This document shows positions 36,226 to 46,058 of a stretch of DNA of 64,000 bases, piece by piece. The notes under the pieces were generated by a model. The model saw only the letters and a program-made list of their open reading frames with translations. It was not told where the DNA came from and did not search any database. The translations under genes were made by a program, and so were the position numbers. How positions within the stretch are numbered: the first letter of the stretch is position 1; each line of letters opens with the position of its first letter. The stretch comes from Fundicoccus sp052116145. GTDB taxonomy: Bacteria > Bacillota > Bacilli > Lactobacillales > Aerococcaceae. The stretch is taken from NCBI RefSeq assembly GCF_052116145.1, contig NZ_JBQKLQ010000002.1:308546-372545 (forward strand), in the 5' to 3' direction.

Positions 36226-37560
36226 AAGTAGAGTGTAACTGCTAAACTATACTTAACACTTTCTGCTAACTAACATTTTACACTTCTGCTATCAATTAGC
36301 TGAGCTATTTTATACAATATTATTATCAATATTGTATGAGGTGAAGCAGTTTGGAGGAAAAGTTAGTGTTATATATTGAAATAAAACAACTCAAAGAAAG
36401 GGGTTTGAACCCTTCCCAAATCGCCCGGCAGTTAAAAATTTCACGGCCGACGGTTTATGAGTATTTGTCGATGTCTTACGAAGAGGCTCAAGCTTGGGTC
36501 ATGGGATTAAATCAGCGTGTTAAAAAATTGGACGCTTATGAAGAATGGCTAGTGGCTTGGTTGAAAGAATACCCCCATCTCAGTGCCGCTCAGATTAAGG
36601 ATTGGCTTCTCGAACGTTTTCCAGAAGTCAAAGTGGGTGATAGTACGGTGAGTGAGGCTCTATGTGGCGCAATTACGGGAGAAGTATCAGATTCCAAAGC
36701 AGAAATTTACGCGTCAATATGAAGCCGTTCCAGAGCTACCCATGGGGCAACAACTTCAGGTTGATTGGGGAGAAACGAAACAGAAGACTCCGGATGGGCG
36801 GTGGGTTAAACTCTATGTGATGTGTTTTGTCTTAGCCCGTTCGCGTCAAAAATATATGTATTGGTTAGATCGTCCCTTTCAAATTCCGGATGTGATGGAA
36901 GGTCATGAACGTGCGTTCCATTATTTTGGGGGGAGAACGGAAGAAATCGTGTATGACCAAGACCGCTTAATCGCTGTGGATGACAATGCGGGAGATTTAA
37001 TTTTAACGCAAGCCTTTCAAGATTATGTGAACGAGCGCCAATTTCGGGTTGTTTTATGCCGCAAAGCCGATCCCGAAACCAAAGGAAAAATTGAAAATGT
37101 GGTGAAATACATCAAACAGAATTTCGCAGACAGTCGCGTTTATGTCAACCTTGAGAATTGGAATGAGCGTGCTCTAGCTTGGTTAAAACGAACTGGGAAC
37201 CATCGGGTTCATGAAAGCACTAAAAAAAGACCCGAAGAAGTATTTGCCCTTGAAAAACAATACTTAATTCCGGTCTTTCCCTTGCCTTCTTTCGAAAGCA
37301 CTCACACTGCTAGTATATCAAGAAATATCCGCAAGGACAATACGGTGGTCTATCAAAGTAATCGTTATTCCCTTCCTTTAGGGAGCTACCAGTCCTTGCC
37401 GAATAACCGTGTATTGATTGATATTTCTGAAGAGGAATTACATTTAATTCATCCTCAAACCCTTGAATGCATTGCTTCCCATTCCATGTGCTATGGTAAG
37501 GGACAACATTTACACCCATCCGACCATGGCTGAGTCCTTTAATGATTTGTTTAATGTTTA
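36226..37560 (+). mobile_element. IS21-family remnant
   Basis: The left end has repeated motifs around TAACACTTTCTGCTA and TTACACTTCTGCTAT, as IS21 ends often do. It contains a frameshifted and 3'-truncated istA, and no istB. It has cut the 5' end of the gene at 35578. Confidence 0.65.
36351..37533 (+). pseudogene. istA: IstA transposase, frameshifted and truncated
   Basis: Starts at TTG 36351 after GAGGTGAAGCAG. The first frame has the helix-turn-helix NPSQIARQLKISRPTVYEYL and runs to DSTVS. There a one-base insertion (AGTGAGG for AGTAGG) shifts the reading to RLYVAQLREKYQIPK in the next frame. The DDE core follows (QQLQVDWGETK, EIVYDQDR, KADPETKGKIENVV). The protein ends early at HPSDHG without the usual C-terminal part. 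Confidence 0.85.
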
Positions 37561-37659
37561 GGATTTAAGGAAAAAGAAGGAAGATTGAAATTAGGCCACG
37601 AACATTCGTTAGGTCATAATTTCATTCTTTCTTTTTTGTTTTTTACATAATTATTAGTT

Positions 37660-37687
37660 GGTAACTCTCCTCAGCTTGAGAGTTACC
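37660..37687 (-). terminator. Hairpin after the methyltransferase gene
   Basis: GGTAACTCT/AGAGTTACC stem a few bases past the stop; the U-tract is weak. Confidence 0.45.
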
Positions 37688-37706
37688 AGTCGTATTTTAT
37701 ATGGGA

Positions 37707-38468
37707 TTATAATTTCACAGCCCGTGTCATGATAAAGGAAGGGATATTCAAGTCATGTAAGTGCCCTTCACTGTTAGTATCTTCTTCCAAATGAGTCAAG
37801 TGGAAACCTGCCTTTAGTTGCTCACCAATTTGTTCGGCTAAAGTATGTGAAAATTGATAACCAGCATCCAAGTCCATTAGAAATTGCTTCTGGTCTGGGT
37901 TTGTTAAAGGGTTAAAAGGCAGTGAATGGATAATTTTTTGCTCGGATTCGTCGACAATATAATTTGTCCCAATATCCAAGCCTGATAAAAGGATACCTCC
38001 CTTGCCAAGTAGTCGATAACATTCTTGGAAAACAGGCTCGACCTTCTCGATATAAGAATTACTAACCGGATGAAAGATAAGGTCAAAGGACTCATCCTCG
38101 AATGGCAAAGGCTGGGTCATATCGCCTCGCACAATATTAATACCATAGCCTTCTCGGTCCGCTACCATCTTCTCCGATTCCAATTGCTTCAATGAATAGT
38201 CAAAGACAGTACATTCAGCCCCCAAAGCCGCAAATACTGGCATTTGTTGCCCACCGCCTGAAGCCAAACCTAAAACTTTTTTGCCCTTCATTTCACCAAA
38301 CCATTCATGGGGAACCATTTTGTTAGGCGTGAGTAAAACGCCCCAGTGCCCCTTTAAGGCTTCTTGATAGGCCTCCTGGCTAAGAGGAATCCCCCACTGC
38401 CAACCTTCCTCGACCCAACGGTCAAAGGTATCTGAGTTAAAATCTTGATAATTGATATTTTCTGTCAT
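37707..38468 (-). CDS. Class I SAM-dependent methyltransferase
   Basis: A 253-residue protein with a Rossmann methyltransferase core. Motif I is VLGLASGGGQQMPVFAALGA (residues 65-84), motif II is CTVFDYS, then IVRGDMTQPLPFEDESFDLIFH and the LLGKGGILL strand. The N-terminal DRWVEEGWQWGIPL is typical of a Firmicutes group of small-molecule methyltransferases. The substrate is not predictable. Confidence 0.85.
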   Translation of the reverse strand: MTENINYQDFNSDTFDRWVEEGWQWGIPLSQEAYQEALKGHWGVLLTPNKMVPHEWFGEMKGKKVLGLASGGGQQMPVFAALGAECTVFDYSLKQLESEKMVADREGYGINIVRGDMTQPLPFEDESFDLIFHPVSNSYIEKVEPVFQECYRLLGKGGILLSGLDIGTNYIVDESEQKIIHSLPFNPLTNPDQKQFLMDLDAGYQFSHTLAEQIGEQLKAGFHLTHLEEDTNSEGHLHDLNIPSFIMTRAVKL

Positions 38469-38520
38469 GTGCTAGACCTCTAGTTTCTTAGTTATTTGTC
38501 GTATAACCATTCTAACAAAA

Positions 38521-38566
38521 TAAAAAGCCTCCGAGTAGACTGAATGTCAGTCTACTTGGAGGTGTT
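38521..38566 (-). terminator. Terminator of the WxL locus
   Basis: CCTCCRAGTAGACT pairs with AGTCTACTYGGAGG; on the minus strand TTTTTATTTT follows. It lies immediately after the last WxL gene. Confidence 0.85.
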
Positions 38567-38570
38567 ATTC

Positions 38571-40127
38571 TTATGGTGTGTCGGAAAGAGTCCAAGTCAG
38601 GGTTGAGCTGTAGTTGGATCCGGTTCCGTTTAGAGTTATGTTTTGTGGATTGGGTATATTGAGATAGAAGTTATTACCTTTGCCGAAGGTGAGTGTATAT
38701 TGATTTCCATCGCTCTGGATTTTGGCTGAATCCATAATTTTTTGAGGCGTTGGTGATAGAAGCGTTGGTGATAATTGTAACTTATTAAAATACAAATTAT
38801 GTGTTAACTCCATAGTTCCATCTACAAAATCACCCGTATAGCTAACTAATAAATCCCAGTTTTTATCTTGACGACTATCCTCTATCACTACATTAAATGT
38901 AGATTCCTGTTTGAGAGTAGTTTCTCCCATCCCGAAGGTGAGTTCGAGGGGAGTGAAATTAATTTCTGAAGGTGTTTCCAAAAATTTTAATGACTCTGTA
39001 TTCTGAACATTTTCAATTTTATCATTTAAAATTAATTTAGCACCTTCATATTGTCCCTCAAATTCTAAGTCATCCATCCAAATTTTTACTTCATTAATAT
39101 TTTCTAAATTTAAATTTTCAAATTTAAAAACTAATTTGCTGAACTGCTTAATATCTTCACTATTAAAATCAAAATAATTCATTTGATCCTTAATACTAAT
39201 ATAAATTATTTTTCCAGGAAATAAGTCATAAATTATACCTTTAGTAGTCGAAGTAACCCCGTACTCCCAATTATTATTTTGTTGTTCTACTTGAACTAAT
39301 ATATTTTCAAAATTAATACTTCCACTTATCGTAGTGGTTGATTCGTTTATTACATCTTGATCTAAAGTATACCAATTATCAATTGTAGCTATTATAGAAG
39401 CTGCGGATAGTACATCATAATCAGGGTTTACATTATTTTGGCTTGTAAGATTTGTAGTCTCCTCTGCCTTAGTACTGATGATATCAATATAAATTTCTTT
39501 ATAGCCGATATTTGCTATTAAATTATCACTAAGATGAATTTTTGATCCATTCAATTTCAATCTGACTTCCTGCATATCACTAAGATCTAAATCACTGAAA
39601 TTAAAATGATAACTACTATCCACACTTGTCTCTGTCAAATACTGACCATCTGAGCTATAAGCAGTAACTATTAAGGGCTGTTTACTAATGTGATTGTCTA
39701 AAGCTACAATAATATCTTCTTGAGATAATTCACTCGAATCATCCAAATGTTGAATGATCTGATTTATATTAATTTTCCCAGTTATAGCTTTGTTATCTTC
39801 ATCCACTTTAATGGGATTATCAATCTCTAACCAGTCGCTAACTTGCAGGGAGATAGTTTTCTGTTCAGGAGTTTCAACTTTCTCTACCGAACTCACTTCC
39901 ACACTCTCTTCTTCATAAGATGAGAGATTAAAGGCCCCACTTTCAATTGGTATATCTTGAATTAGTTCTTCAGTTCCAACAACTACTTCTTCATTTTGGT
40001 TAACGGTTTCTTCAATAACACTTTCAATTATTATTTCTTCACTTTCAGTCGCAAAAATAGGCATGATAAAAGAAGCTATAGTAAATAAAGTCGTTACTAA
40101 TACTAAGTTTTTAATTAATTTCTTCAT
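38571..40127 (-). CDS. Large WxL-domain surface protein
   Basis: A 518-residue secreted protein with a signal peptide ending near PIFATE, an acidic N-terminal region, a long beta-rich middle (residues about 90-390) and a C-terminal WxL domain. That domain shows the two motifs KNWDLLVSYTGDF and STLTWTLSDTP at the very end. WxL domains bind peptidoglycan non-covalently. The ATG at 40127 is chosen, with a GTG at 40136 as alternative; both have weak ribosome binding sites, suggesting coupling to the gene before. Function of the middle region is unknown. Confidence 0.75.
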   Translation of the reverse strand: MKKLIKNLVLVTTLFTIASFIMPIFATESEEIIIESVIEETVNQNEEVVVGTEELIQDIPIESGAFNLSSYEEESVEVSSVEKVETPEQKTISLQVSDWLEIDNPIKVDEDNKAITGKININQIIQHLDDSSELSQEDIIVALDNHISKQPLIVTAYSSDGQYLTETSVDSSYHFNFSDLDLSDMQEVRLKLNGSKIHLSDNLIANIGYKEIYIDIISTKAEETTNLTSQNNVNPDYDVLSAASIIATIDNWYTLDQDVINESTTTISGSINFENILVQVEQQNNNWEYGVTSTTKGIIYDLFPGKIIYISIKDQMNYFDFNSEDIKQFSKLVFKFENLNLENINEVKIWMDDLEFEGQYEGAKLILNDKIENVQNTESLKFLETPSEINFTPLELTFGMGETTLKQESTFNVVIEDSRQDKNWDLLVSYTGDFVDGTMELTHNLYFNKLQLSPTLLSPTPQKIMDSAKIQSDGNQYTLTFGKGNNFYLNIPNPQNITLNGTGSNYSSTLTWTLSDTP

Positions 40128-40158
40128 CCTAATCACTCATTTCAATAGTCTGCCTAAA

Positions 40159-41025
40159 CTACTCTAAGTCCGTTATAGTAAAGTCTTCTTCAAATTCCCA
40201 GTTATAGTATTCATTTTCTAATGTTACTTTAACAACATAATCTCCCACTTTTAGGGTCTCTTCTTCAAAGCTTACCGGAAGTTGGAATTGGTAATTGGGT
40301 GCAATTCCAATATTGGATAAGTCATGCGTTAAGACCGGATTTTCAAGATCGTCTTTGCCATAAATATTGGCTGTTAACTCAACTTGGGTTATAAAAGTTG
40401 GGGTATGATTTTCAAAAGTCAGCATAAGACTTGGACGTGAATAGTATATCATACTTTCAGCTTTCTCAAGGCTAATTTCGGGTGTGACCTTAGTGTCATT
40501 GCCCTTATTAACAATATTCAAACCCGTCACATAAGCAAAAACATGGTGGACACCGCCTTCTTCTTCAGTTTCGTCTGGAGCTAAGCTAAAATGAAGACCG
40601 CCAAGAATGCGGCCATCAAAAGGAGTTTCTGGCGCTGTGACCTTAATACGAGCAATAGCTTCGCCATTGGCTGGAACAGTCACTTCTTGATCTAACACTT
40701 CCACAACTGAGTCAAATTTGATTGGGTCATTCGAACTAATAGCCTCTACACTGCCGTCATAAACCACTAGACCATTTGGATTGGTTACGCCTGGGTTGGC
40801 TTCGACTAGAACCACAATATCTTCATCACCTTCATTGAAAACACGGACTTCTAGTATCTGTTCTTGTCCGGTTTCAATTTCAATATCGAAGTAAGAAGCC
40901 TCGCTGACTTGATTTTCAGGTAAGATGGTTTGAATGCTGTAGCTTGAAGCGCTAATTTCTGCCATGTCTGTAGTATATAAAGTTAAAAATAACGTTGATA
41001 ATACGATTAATAAAATTCTTTTCAT
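40159..41025 (-). CDS. DUF916-type WxL partner protein
   Basis: A 288-residue protein with a signal peptide and the DUF916 segment: SYSIQTILPENQVSEASYFD, ILEVRVFNEGDEDIVVLVEA, FDGRILGGLHFSL. A DUF3324-like region follows (ISLEKAESMIYYSRPSLMLTFENH, YQFQLPV). These proteins link WxL proteins into a surface complex. It ends at EEDFTITDLE without the C-terminal membrane anchor and basic tail usual in the family, so it may be secreted or anchored only through WxL partners. Confidence 0.82.
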   Translation of the reverse strand: MKRILLIVLSTLFLTLYTTDMAEISASSYSIQTILPENQVSEASYFDIEIETGQEQILEVRVFNEGDEDIVVLVEANPGVTNPNGLVVYDGSVEAISSNDPIKFDSVVEVLDQEVTVPANGEAIARIKVTAPETPFDGRILGGLHFSLAPDETEEEGGVHHVFAYVTGLNIVNKGNDTKVTPEISLEKAESMIYYSRPSLMLTFENHTPTFITQVELTANIYGKDDLENPVLTHDLSNIGIAPNYQFQLPVSFEEETLKVGDYVVKVTLENEYYNWEFEEDFTITDLE

Positions 41026-41058
41026 AATTACTTCCTTTCGTATTCATGTCGATAAAGA

Positions 41059-41088
41059 AAACATCTCTAAGGGAACTAGAGATGTTTG
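41059..41088 (-). terminator. Weak terminator or attenuator in the WxL operon
   Basis: AACATCTCTA pairs with TAGAGATGTT between the first and second WxL-locus genes; the minus strand continues TTTTCTTTA. It could lower expression of the downstream genes relative to the small WxL protein. Confidence 0.5.
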
Positions 41089-41104
41089 TTTACTTTATTT
41101 ATTA

Positions 41105-41776
41105 TTACGGAGTGTCACCCTCAATTGTTACATCTCCAATTGTCCAAGTAATAGTAGCTGAATAATCATTCTCCTTCGGCGTTAATGAGTTACTTATAAA
41201 TGAAAATTCTTCAGCAGTAATTGATGCTATCCATGAACCAGCACCAAAGTATTTCTCATCATCATTATTTCTTGTGGCATTGATAACAGGTGCTGCAGCA
41301 GTACTATTAATTTTAATTTCTTCAGTGGCTACAGTGGCTCTTTTAGGGGCGTATTCATATTTAATCTTATCTGCATCCTTAGTCTGATTTATTGTTACAT
41401 GTTTTAAGTTCAGTACAGGGCTAGTAAGATTAGATTTCGTAATTTTTGCTGAAATTTCATATCCTTTTGCACTAAATCTATCGTCAGTAAATTTTAATTC
41501 AAAACTGTTATTTTTGCTATCCGGTTTCAAAGTACTAGTACCACTTTCTGCAAAATTTAAATACTCCTTAAATGTATATTCAGTTGCAAATTCTAATGGA
41601 TCTGTCACATTATCATCAAACTTCAACACACCACCATTGTTAATGGTTACATTAATTTCAGTACTTGCTTCATTCGGATTTTCTGTCGCCCCAACCCCAA
41701 CGCCACTTACCATCGGTGCAATTGCTGCTCCTAAAACTACCATAGACGCTAAGATATATTTACTAATTTTTTTCAC
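41105..41776 (-). CDS. Small WxL-domain surface protein
   Basis: A 223-residue secreted protein: signal peptide ending GVGVGATEN, then INVTINNGGVLKFDD typical of WxL proteins. The C-terminal WxL motifs are GSWIASITAEEF and YSATITWTIGDV. The start is a GTG at 41776 with AAGGAGG upstream. As first gene of the locus it is probably the most expressed. Confidence 0.85.
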   Translation of the reverse strand: MKKISKYILASMVVLGAAIAPMVSGVGVGATENPNEASTEINVTINNGGVLKFDDNVTDPLEFATEYTFKEYLNFAESGTSTLKPDSKNNSFELKFTDDRFSAKGYEISAKITKSNLTSPVLNLKHVTINQTKDADKIKYEYAPKRATVATEEIKINSTAAAPVINATRNNDDEKYFGAGSWIASITAEEFSFISNSLTPKENDYSATITWTIGDVTIEGDTP

Positions 41777-42437
41777 TTTTATTCCTCCTTCTTTTTCTTA
41801 CTCATTTTTTATTTTAATCTCTTAAACGAATTTATATAATAATATGCTATAGGTTATAAAGCGCTTACATAAAGCTAGTCGCTATGTACTTTTTTCACAA
41901 CTTATATTTAAACTCTGTTCTTACAACATCTTTACACTATTTTAACATTTCATGTGAATAATTCAACTAAAATTACAATGAGAATTTTTTGGCTTAATTA
42001 TAAAAGCAACACTTTTCATGATATTTAAAATTCTAACATTCAAACTTTTTCATATTAGATATTACCAAATCAAGATTCTTACAGAAACGTTTGCATTAAA
42101 AGATTAAAACACTTCTAATCATCTTATAATCTAATTTATTCTATATATTTAGTTTTTTCCCATTTTACTATTATTAGGCTATTCTTCAACTAATAACATT
42201 CTAATAGTGCTATAATATAATAGATACTAGATAATTGTTTTAAAGCTCTTATGATATTTGGTTTAAATCAACTTTTCAAAAATTTAACTAGAGAAACTAT
42301 TAAGTTATAATTATATTTGACTCTCCCCTTTCTAACATTCAATGACCAAAGATACGAGTATTATTATATGCTATTTAAGTGTAAACTGCCAAAGTTTGTT
42401 CCATCTAGCGAAATTTTTTAATTTTCTTTTATATTTT
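41777..42437. other. AT-rich intergenic region upstream of the WxL locus
   Basis: About 660 bp of very AT-rich sequence with no convincing frame on either strand. It holds the leader of the WxL locus on its left side and ends at the IS4-family inverted repeat. Confidence 0.5.
41856..41869 (-). promoter_or_regulatory. cre-like site upstream of the WxL locus
   Basis: TGTAAGCGCTTTAT on the minus strand agrees with the CcpA consensus at 12 of 14 positions and lies about 80 bases before the first WxL gene. Confidence 0.45.
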
Positions 42438-43834
42438 TAGTCACTAGTGGTGCATAAAAATTAATAAAAACAATTTCGGCTTAAATTGACACAAACTACT
42501 TATAACCATAAAAAAATCCTTTATACTAGAGATGGATGACTTATCCAATACAAAGGACCTACACATGGATAAGTATAACACAAAAACCTCATTTAATAAA
42601 TGGTTTTCTTCCATTAAGTTAAAAGTGTTATCAAAAGAAGCTAAACAGCACATCGCTGGCTTTAATCGCTACGTCAAAAAGTTTCATTTTGAGACGGCGT
42701 TGAAGCTCTTCCTGCATGGGATTAATACTGAAAAAGAAAGTCTACGGCATCTTGATACCTCGATGGTTTCGCCCGATTTACAGCGAGAACTTGGTTTGGA
42801 CTCCATCAGTCATACCCAGCTGTCACGTACCTTAACGAAATTGACTCCTGCAGTACTCTGGGAGATTTTTCTTCAGCTGGTTGGCCAAGCGGAGGCCTTG
42901 GACAGCCGAACCCACCCACACAAAGTGTTTATAGTGGATTCGACCACCTTCTCCTTGAATAAACAGCGCTATCCCTGGGCTAAGTTCCGCAAGACGAAGT
43001 CCGGTGTCAAGTTACATCTGAAAGTCTGCTTCATGGAAAAGGATCAGGTGTACCCGACTGAATTCAAGGTCACGTCGGCAGCGGAACACGATAACAGTCA
43101 CTTGGACTGCTTGGTGAACGACCGGCAAGCCACTTATGTCTTTGACCGGGGATACGATGATTATCTTCGATTGGACCGGATGAACCGAGAGGGCTACTAT
43201 TTCGTGACCCGCTTGAAGAAGGATGCCAAACTGGTCGATCTGCTTCCTTCAGCGGAAGTGGCTCACTGTCAAGAACCGATTGAGTCTGACATCCTAGCGT
43301 GTTTAGGCGTGACCGAACGTTTTCGGGTGATTACCGTCAAGCGTAAGGGAAAAGACCCTTTAAGGCTGGTTACCAACCGGCACGATTTATCCGCTGATGC
43401 CATCAGTGCGATTTACCGTTCACGCTGGGAGATTGAGTTGTTTTTTAAACATATCAAGCAGCACCTAACCATTAAGACCTACTTTTCCCGGTCGGAACAA
43501 GGGGTCACCAATCAGCTGATTTTAGCGATGATTGCTTATTTACTCACCTTTTTACTGCGGCAGAGAACCCAGACCCGCTGGGGCCACTTTCAAGTGTTAC
43601 GGCGCTTACGAGCCTTACTGTTTGAACCCTACGAGCGGCTACTGGCCTTATTAAGACCCACTTGAGGGTAAAAAATGAAGGGTTTCGGTTGCGGCTAAGT
43701 TAACTGAATAAGAAAAATTTCTGGTTGAGTCATCCACTTGCGTGAGCGTTGAAATTTTTCCTTAACAACTGGAAAACAATCTCGAATTCGAATCACATAT
43801 ACTTTTATTAATTTTTATGCACCACTAGTGACTA
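42438..43834 (+). mobile_element. IS4-family insertion sequence
   Basis: Terminal inverted repeats of about 30 bases: AGTCACTAGTGGTGCATAAA followed by AATTAATAAAA at 42439 and its complement ending at 43833. One intact transposase lies between. It is inserted among older transposase debris. Confidence 0.9.
42532..43665 (+). CDS. IS4-family transposase
   Basis: A 377-residue DDE transposase. The catalytic regions are VFIVDSTTFSL (first Asp), TYVFDRGYDDY (second Asp) and the IYRSRWEIELFFKHIKQHL signature (Y-(2)-R-(3)-E-(6)-K) typical of IS4. The frame is intact. A second ATG at 42565 (MDKYNTKTSF) is an alternative start. GC content is visibly higher than in the flanking DNA, which suggests recent arrival. 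Confidence 0.92.
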   Translation: MDDLSNTKDLHMDKYNTKTSFNKWFSSIKLKVLSKEAKQHIAGFNRYVKKFHFETALKLFLHGINTEKESLRHLDTSMVSPDLQRELGLDSISHTQLSRTLTKLTPAVLWEIFLQLVGQAEALDSRTHPHKVFIVDSTTFSLNKQRYPWAKFRKTKSGVKLHLKVCFMEKDQVYPTEFKVTSAAEHDNSHLDCLVNDRQATYVFDRGYDDYLRLDRMNREGYYFVTRLKKDAKLVDLLPSAEVAHCQEPIESDILACLGVTERFRVITVKRKGKDPLRLVTNRHDLSADAISAIYRSRWEIELFFKHIKQHLTIKTYFSRSEQGVTNQLILAMIAYLLTFLLRQRTQTRWGHFQVLRRLRALLFEPYERLLALLRPT

Positions 43835-43854
43835 ATTATATAAAAATAGTTTTA

Positions 43855-44105
43855 GTCATGTCCTTCACCATAAAGCGGGTGAACAAGTCCAAGTGGACTG
43901 GACGGGTAAACAACCACAGTGGATTGATCCTATGACGGGTAAGATCATTAAAGGCAAAGTATTTGCCAGCCAACAGGAATTAGACTTACACTTATTTGAT
44001 TACGTGAACTGGTTTAATACTATCCGTATCCATGGTTCCCTCGATTATTTATCGCCCTACGCCTACAAGCATCGATTCACACTCTCAAAGATGAGCATCC
44101 AGTAA
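43855..44105 (+). pseudogene. Chimeric transposase remnants
   Basis: The frame first reads HKAGEQVQVDWTGKQPQWID, part of an IS21-type IstA integrase core. It then passes without a stop into QQELDLHLFDYVNWFNTIR and HGSLDYLSPYAYKH, the C-terminal end of an IS3-type OrfB. Two different insertion elements have been fused and truncated here. Not functional. Confidence 0.7.
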
Positions 44106-44165
44106 TGACTCTGTAGAGTGGGATCTCTTTTTGAGTGCTCAATACAGTTATTATTCTTAACATAA

Positions 44166-44600
44166 TTGTTCAGTTTAGTGTGGACATACCAAGCAACATA
44201 TGACCTTTGGGTTGTTTTCAATGACCTCAATCATTTGTATCGTGGTGGACGCCTCAATCGCAGTTCCGCGATTATTGGGGAGGTATTGAAAGTTAAGCCC
44301 ATTCTGTCCATAAATGAAGAAGGACAATTAAGAATGTCTACTAAAGTACGTACGCAAAAGAAGGCCTTACGATTTATAGCAAATAAGGTGATTAACACAA
44401 TGCAAGCTAGCCCACAGGGCGAAACCCAAACGGTAGTGATTGCCCATAGTGGGGATTTTGAAACAGCTAAACAATTGGAGGCGCTCATTTTAGAACAAGC
44501 CCAGCCTCAAGAAATTATCTTTTGTGAAATTGGACCCACCATTGCCAGCCATACAGGTTTAGGCTGTGTAGGAGCTTTCTTAAGGCAAACTGAATGTTGA
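44166..44600 (+). pseudogene. DegV-family protein, C-terminal half
   Basis: From about residue 20 the frame matches the DegV C-terminal domain: DLNHLYRGGRLNRSSAIIG, VKPILSINEEGQL, STKVRTQKKAL and IGPTIASHTGLGCVGAFL. The N-terminal fatty-acid-binding half is missing and the first residues come from other DNA. DegV proteins bind fatty acids (FakB). It precedes a TetR gene, an arrangement often seen for intact pairs. Confidence 0.8.
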
Positions 44601-44624
44601 TTGATGCAAAAAAAGGAGGAAACC

Positions 44625-45230
44625 ATGGAGCCAAGCAAAAGGGATCGCAGAGTCTTAAAATCTAAAAGAGCCATTCGCCAAGCACTCGTCAAAATATTAT
44701 CTAACAAACTGCTTGAAAAGATTACTATTAAGGAGATTGCGGAAGAAGCCGACGTTAACCGTAAAACCTTCTACAATTACTACGATACTCCCTATCAAGT
44801 CATTGAAGAGATCGAAAATGATATCGTTAGTTCTTTTGATAACGTACTGTGTGACCTAAATATCAATGAAATATTGAAGAATCCCATCCATATTTTCGAA
44901 GAGTTAACCAGTATTATCCAAGAGGAGTTTGAGTTTTATAGCAATTTGATTCAAGCCCAAAAAGTAGGAGATATCAATTTAATCTCTAAGATCACAGAGG
45001 CGCTTAAACAGCGCGTTAAGCTGATAATTCCACAGGAACTTTTCGCTGACAACTTTACGGTCGACCTTGTTATAAGCTACACCATTAGCGGAATCATGGA
45101 AGTTTACAAATTATGGCTTTCAGACCCTCAAGACATAACCTTAAAAAAGATGGCTAAAGAAATGAGTGTCTTAACAGTATCGGGAATTAATGGGATGATT
45201 GCTGAAGGAAAAGGCGGAGAAAGCATTTGA
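44625..45230 (+). CDS. TetR/AcrR-family regulator
   Basis: A 201-residue protein with an N-terminal TetR helix-turn-helix: ITIKEIAEEADVNRKTFYNYYDTPYQVIEEI (residues 35-65). The helical C-terminal domain is of the TetR_C type with EEFEFYSNLIQ. The start at 44625 follows AAAGGAGG. It lies after the degV remnant, which was probably its neighbour or target. Confidence 0.85.
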   Translation: MEPSKRDRRVLKSKRAIRQALVKILSNKLLEKITIKEIAEEADVNRKTFYNYYDTPYQVIEEIENDIVSSFDNVLCDLNINEILKNPIHIFEELTSIIQEEFEFYSNLIQAQKVGDINLISKITEALKQRVKLIIPQELFADNFTVDLVISYTISGIMEVYKLWLSDPQDITLKKMAKEMSVLTVSGINGMIAEGKGGESI

Positions 45231-45342
45231 AATCTCAATCAGTTGCAGGTGATTTTAGAATTCTGTTGGAAGGAAACTGAAATTTATTTCAAAAAAAGTT
45301 CATTGGGACTATCAGCAATGTTATTAACTTAAGAGGCTTGAC

Positions 45343-45385
45343 AAAAAAAGTGAGAATTCATTATTTAATGAGTTCTCACTTTTTT
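45343..45385. terminator. Bidirectional terminator
   Basis: AAAAAAAGTGAGAA...TCATTA pairs with TAATGA...TTCTCACTTTTTT, with U-tracts on both strands. Confidence 0.85.
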
Positions 45386-45445
45386 GATTCAGCGTATAAT
45401 ACAGATAAGAGACACTGCCTCACTTTTAGTAAGGAAGGGACCTTA

Positions 45446-45705
45446 AATGTTGGAACAGATGATTTCATTTCAGGAATTGATTGAAGAAGCCCAACCTATT
45501 TATCTGGAAGATATTCGATAAGGCAACCCCACCGCTTTTACGCGAAAACGCAAAACCACTCCCTATGACCTCATACTTCAAATGTTTACCCAAAAGGGAC
45601 ACTCGCAGTTCTCAGAGATTTTAAATTTCTACGCCGACCAAGGAAAGCCGATGGATATTTCCACCGTCGCTTTTTACAAAGCACGCATAGGGAATGTTTG
45701 CCATT
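45446..45705 (+). pseudogene. 5' fragment of an IS4-type transposase
   Basis: Starts MLEQMISFQELIEEAQPIY, meets TAA at LEDIR*, then continues in frame as NPTAFTRKRKTTPYDLILQM and FTQKGHSQFSEILNFYADQG. This is the N-terminal pattern of IS4-type transposases. The rest is deleted. Confidence 0.65.
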
Positions 45706-46058
45706 GTTATAGCACTCCGCTTGCGTGACAGTCAGCTAGATTTTATCTAGTTGTCCAACCCTGATACCCGGCGGTAACAAGAATTTGCAGGTGAAGCCTT
45801 TGATTGCTTTCATAGCTTCCACTCCAGTAGAGACTCATCTTCCATCCCACCTCTATAATTTGGCTCAAGTCTATACAACAGTCACGTTAGGAAAGTAATG
45901 TTAGATTTTTTCAACTAGCATAGGCGTATCACTTTCTGAAAACTTTAAAAATTATGGGTCGACTTTAAACTTCAGAGCAACTCTTAGCATTTTAAGATTG
46001 AATTCATCAAGTCAAACATTTTAAGAAGTTTAACCGGTGCCCCACTCTTTCTAGCTTG
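45706..46058. other. Gene-free debris region
   Basis: About 350 bp with no frame I can support on either strand; it probably contains further decayed insertion-element sequence. Confidence 0.4.
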
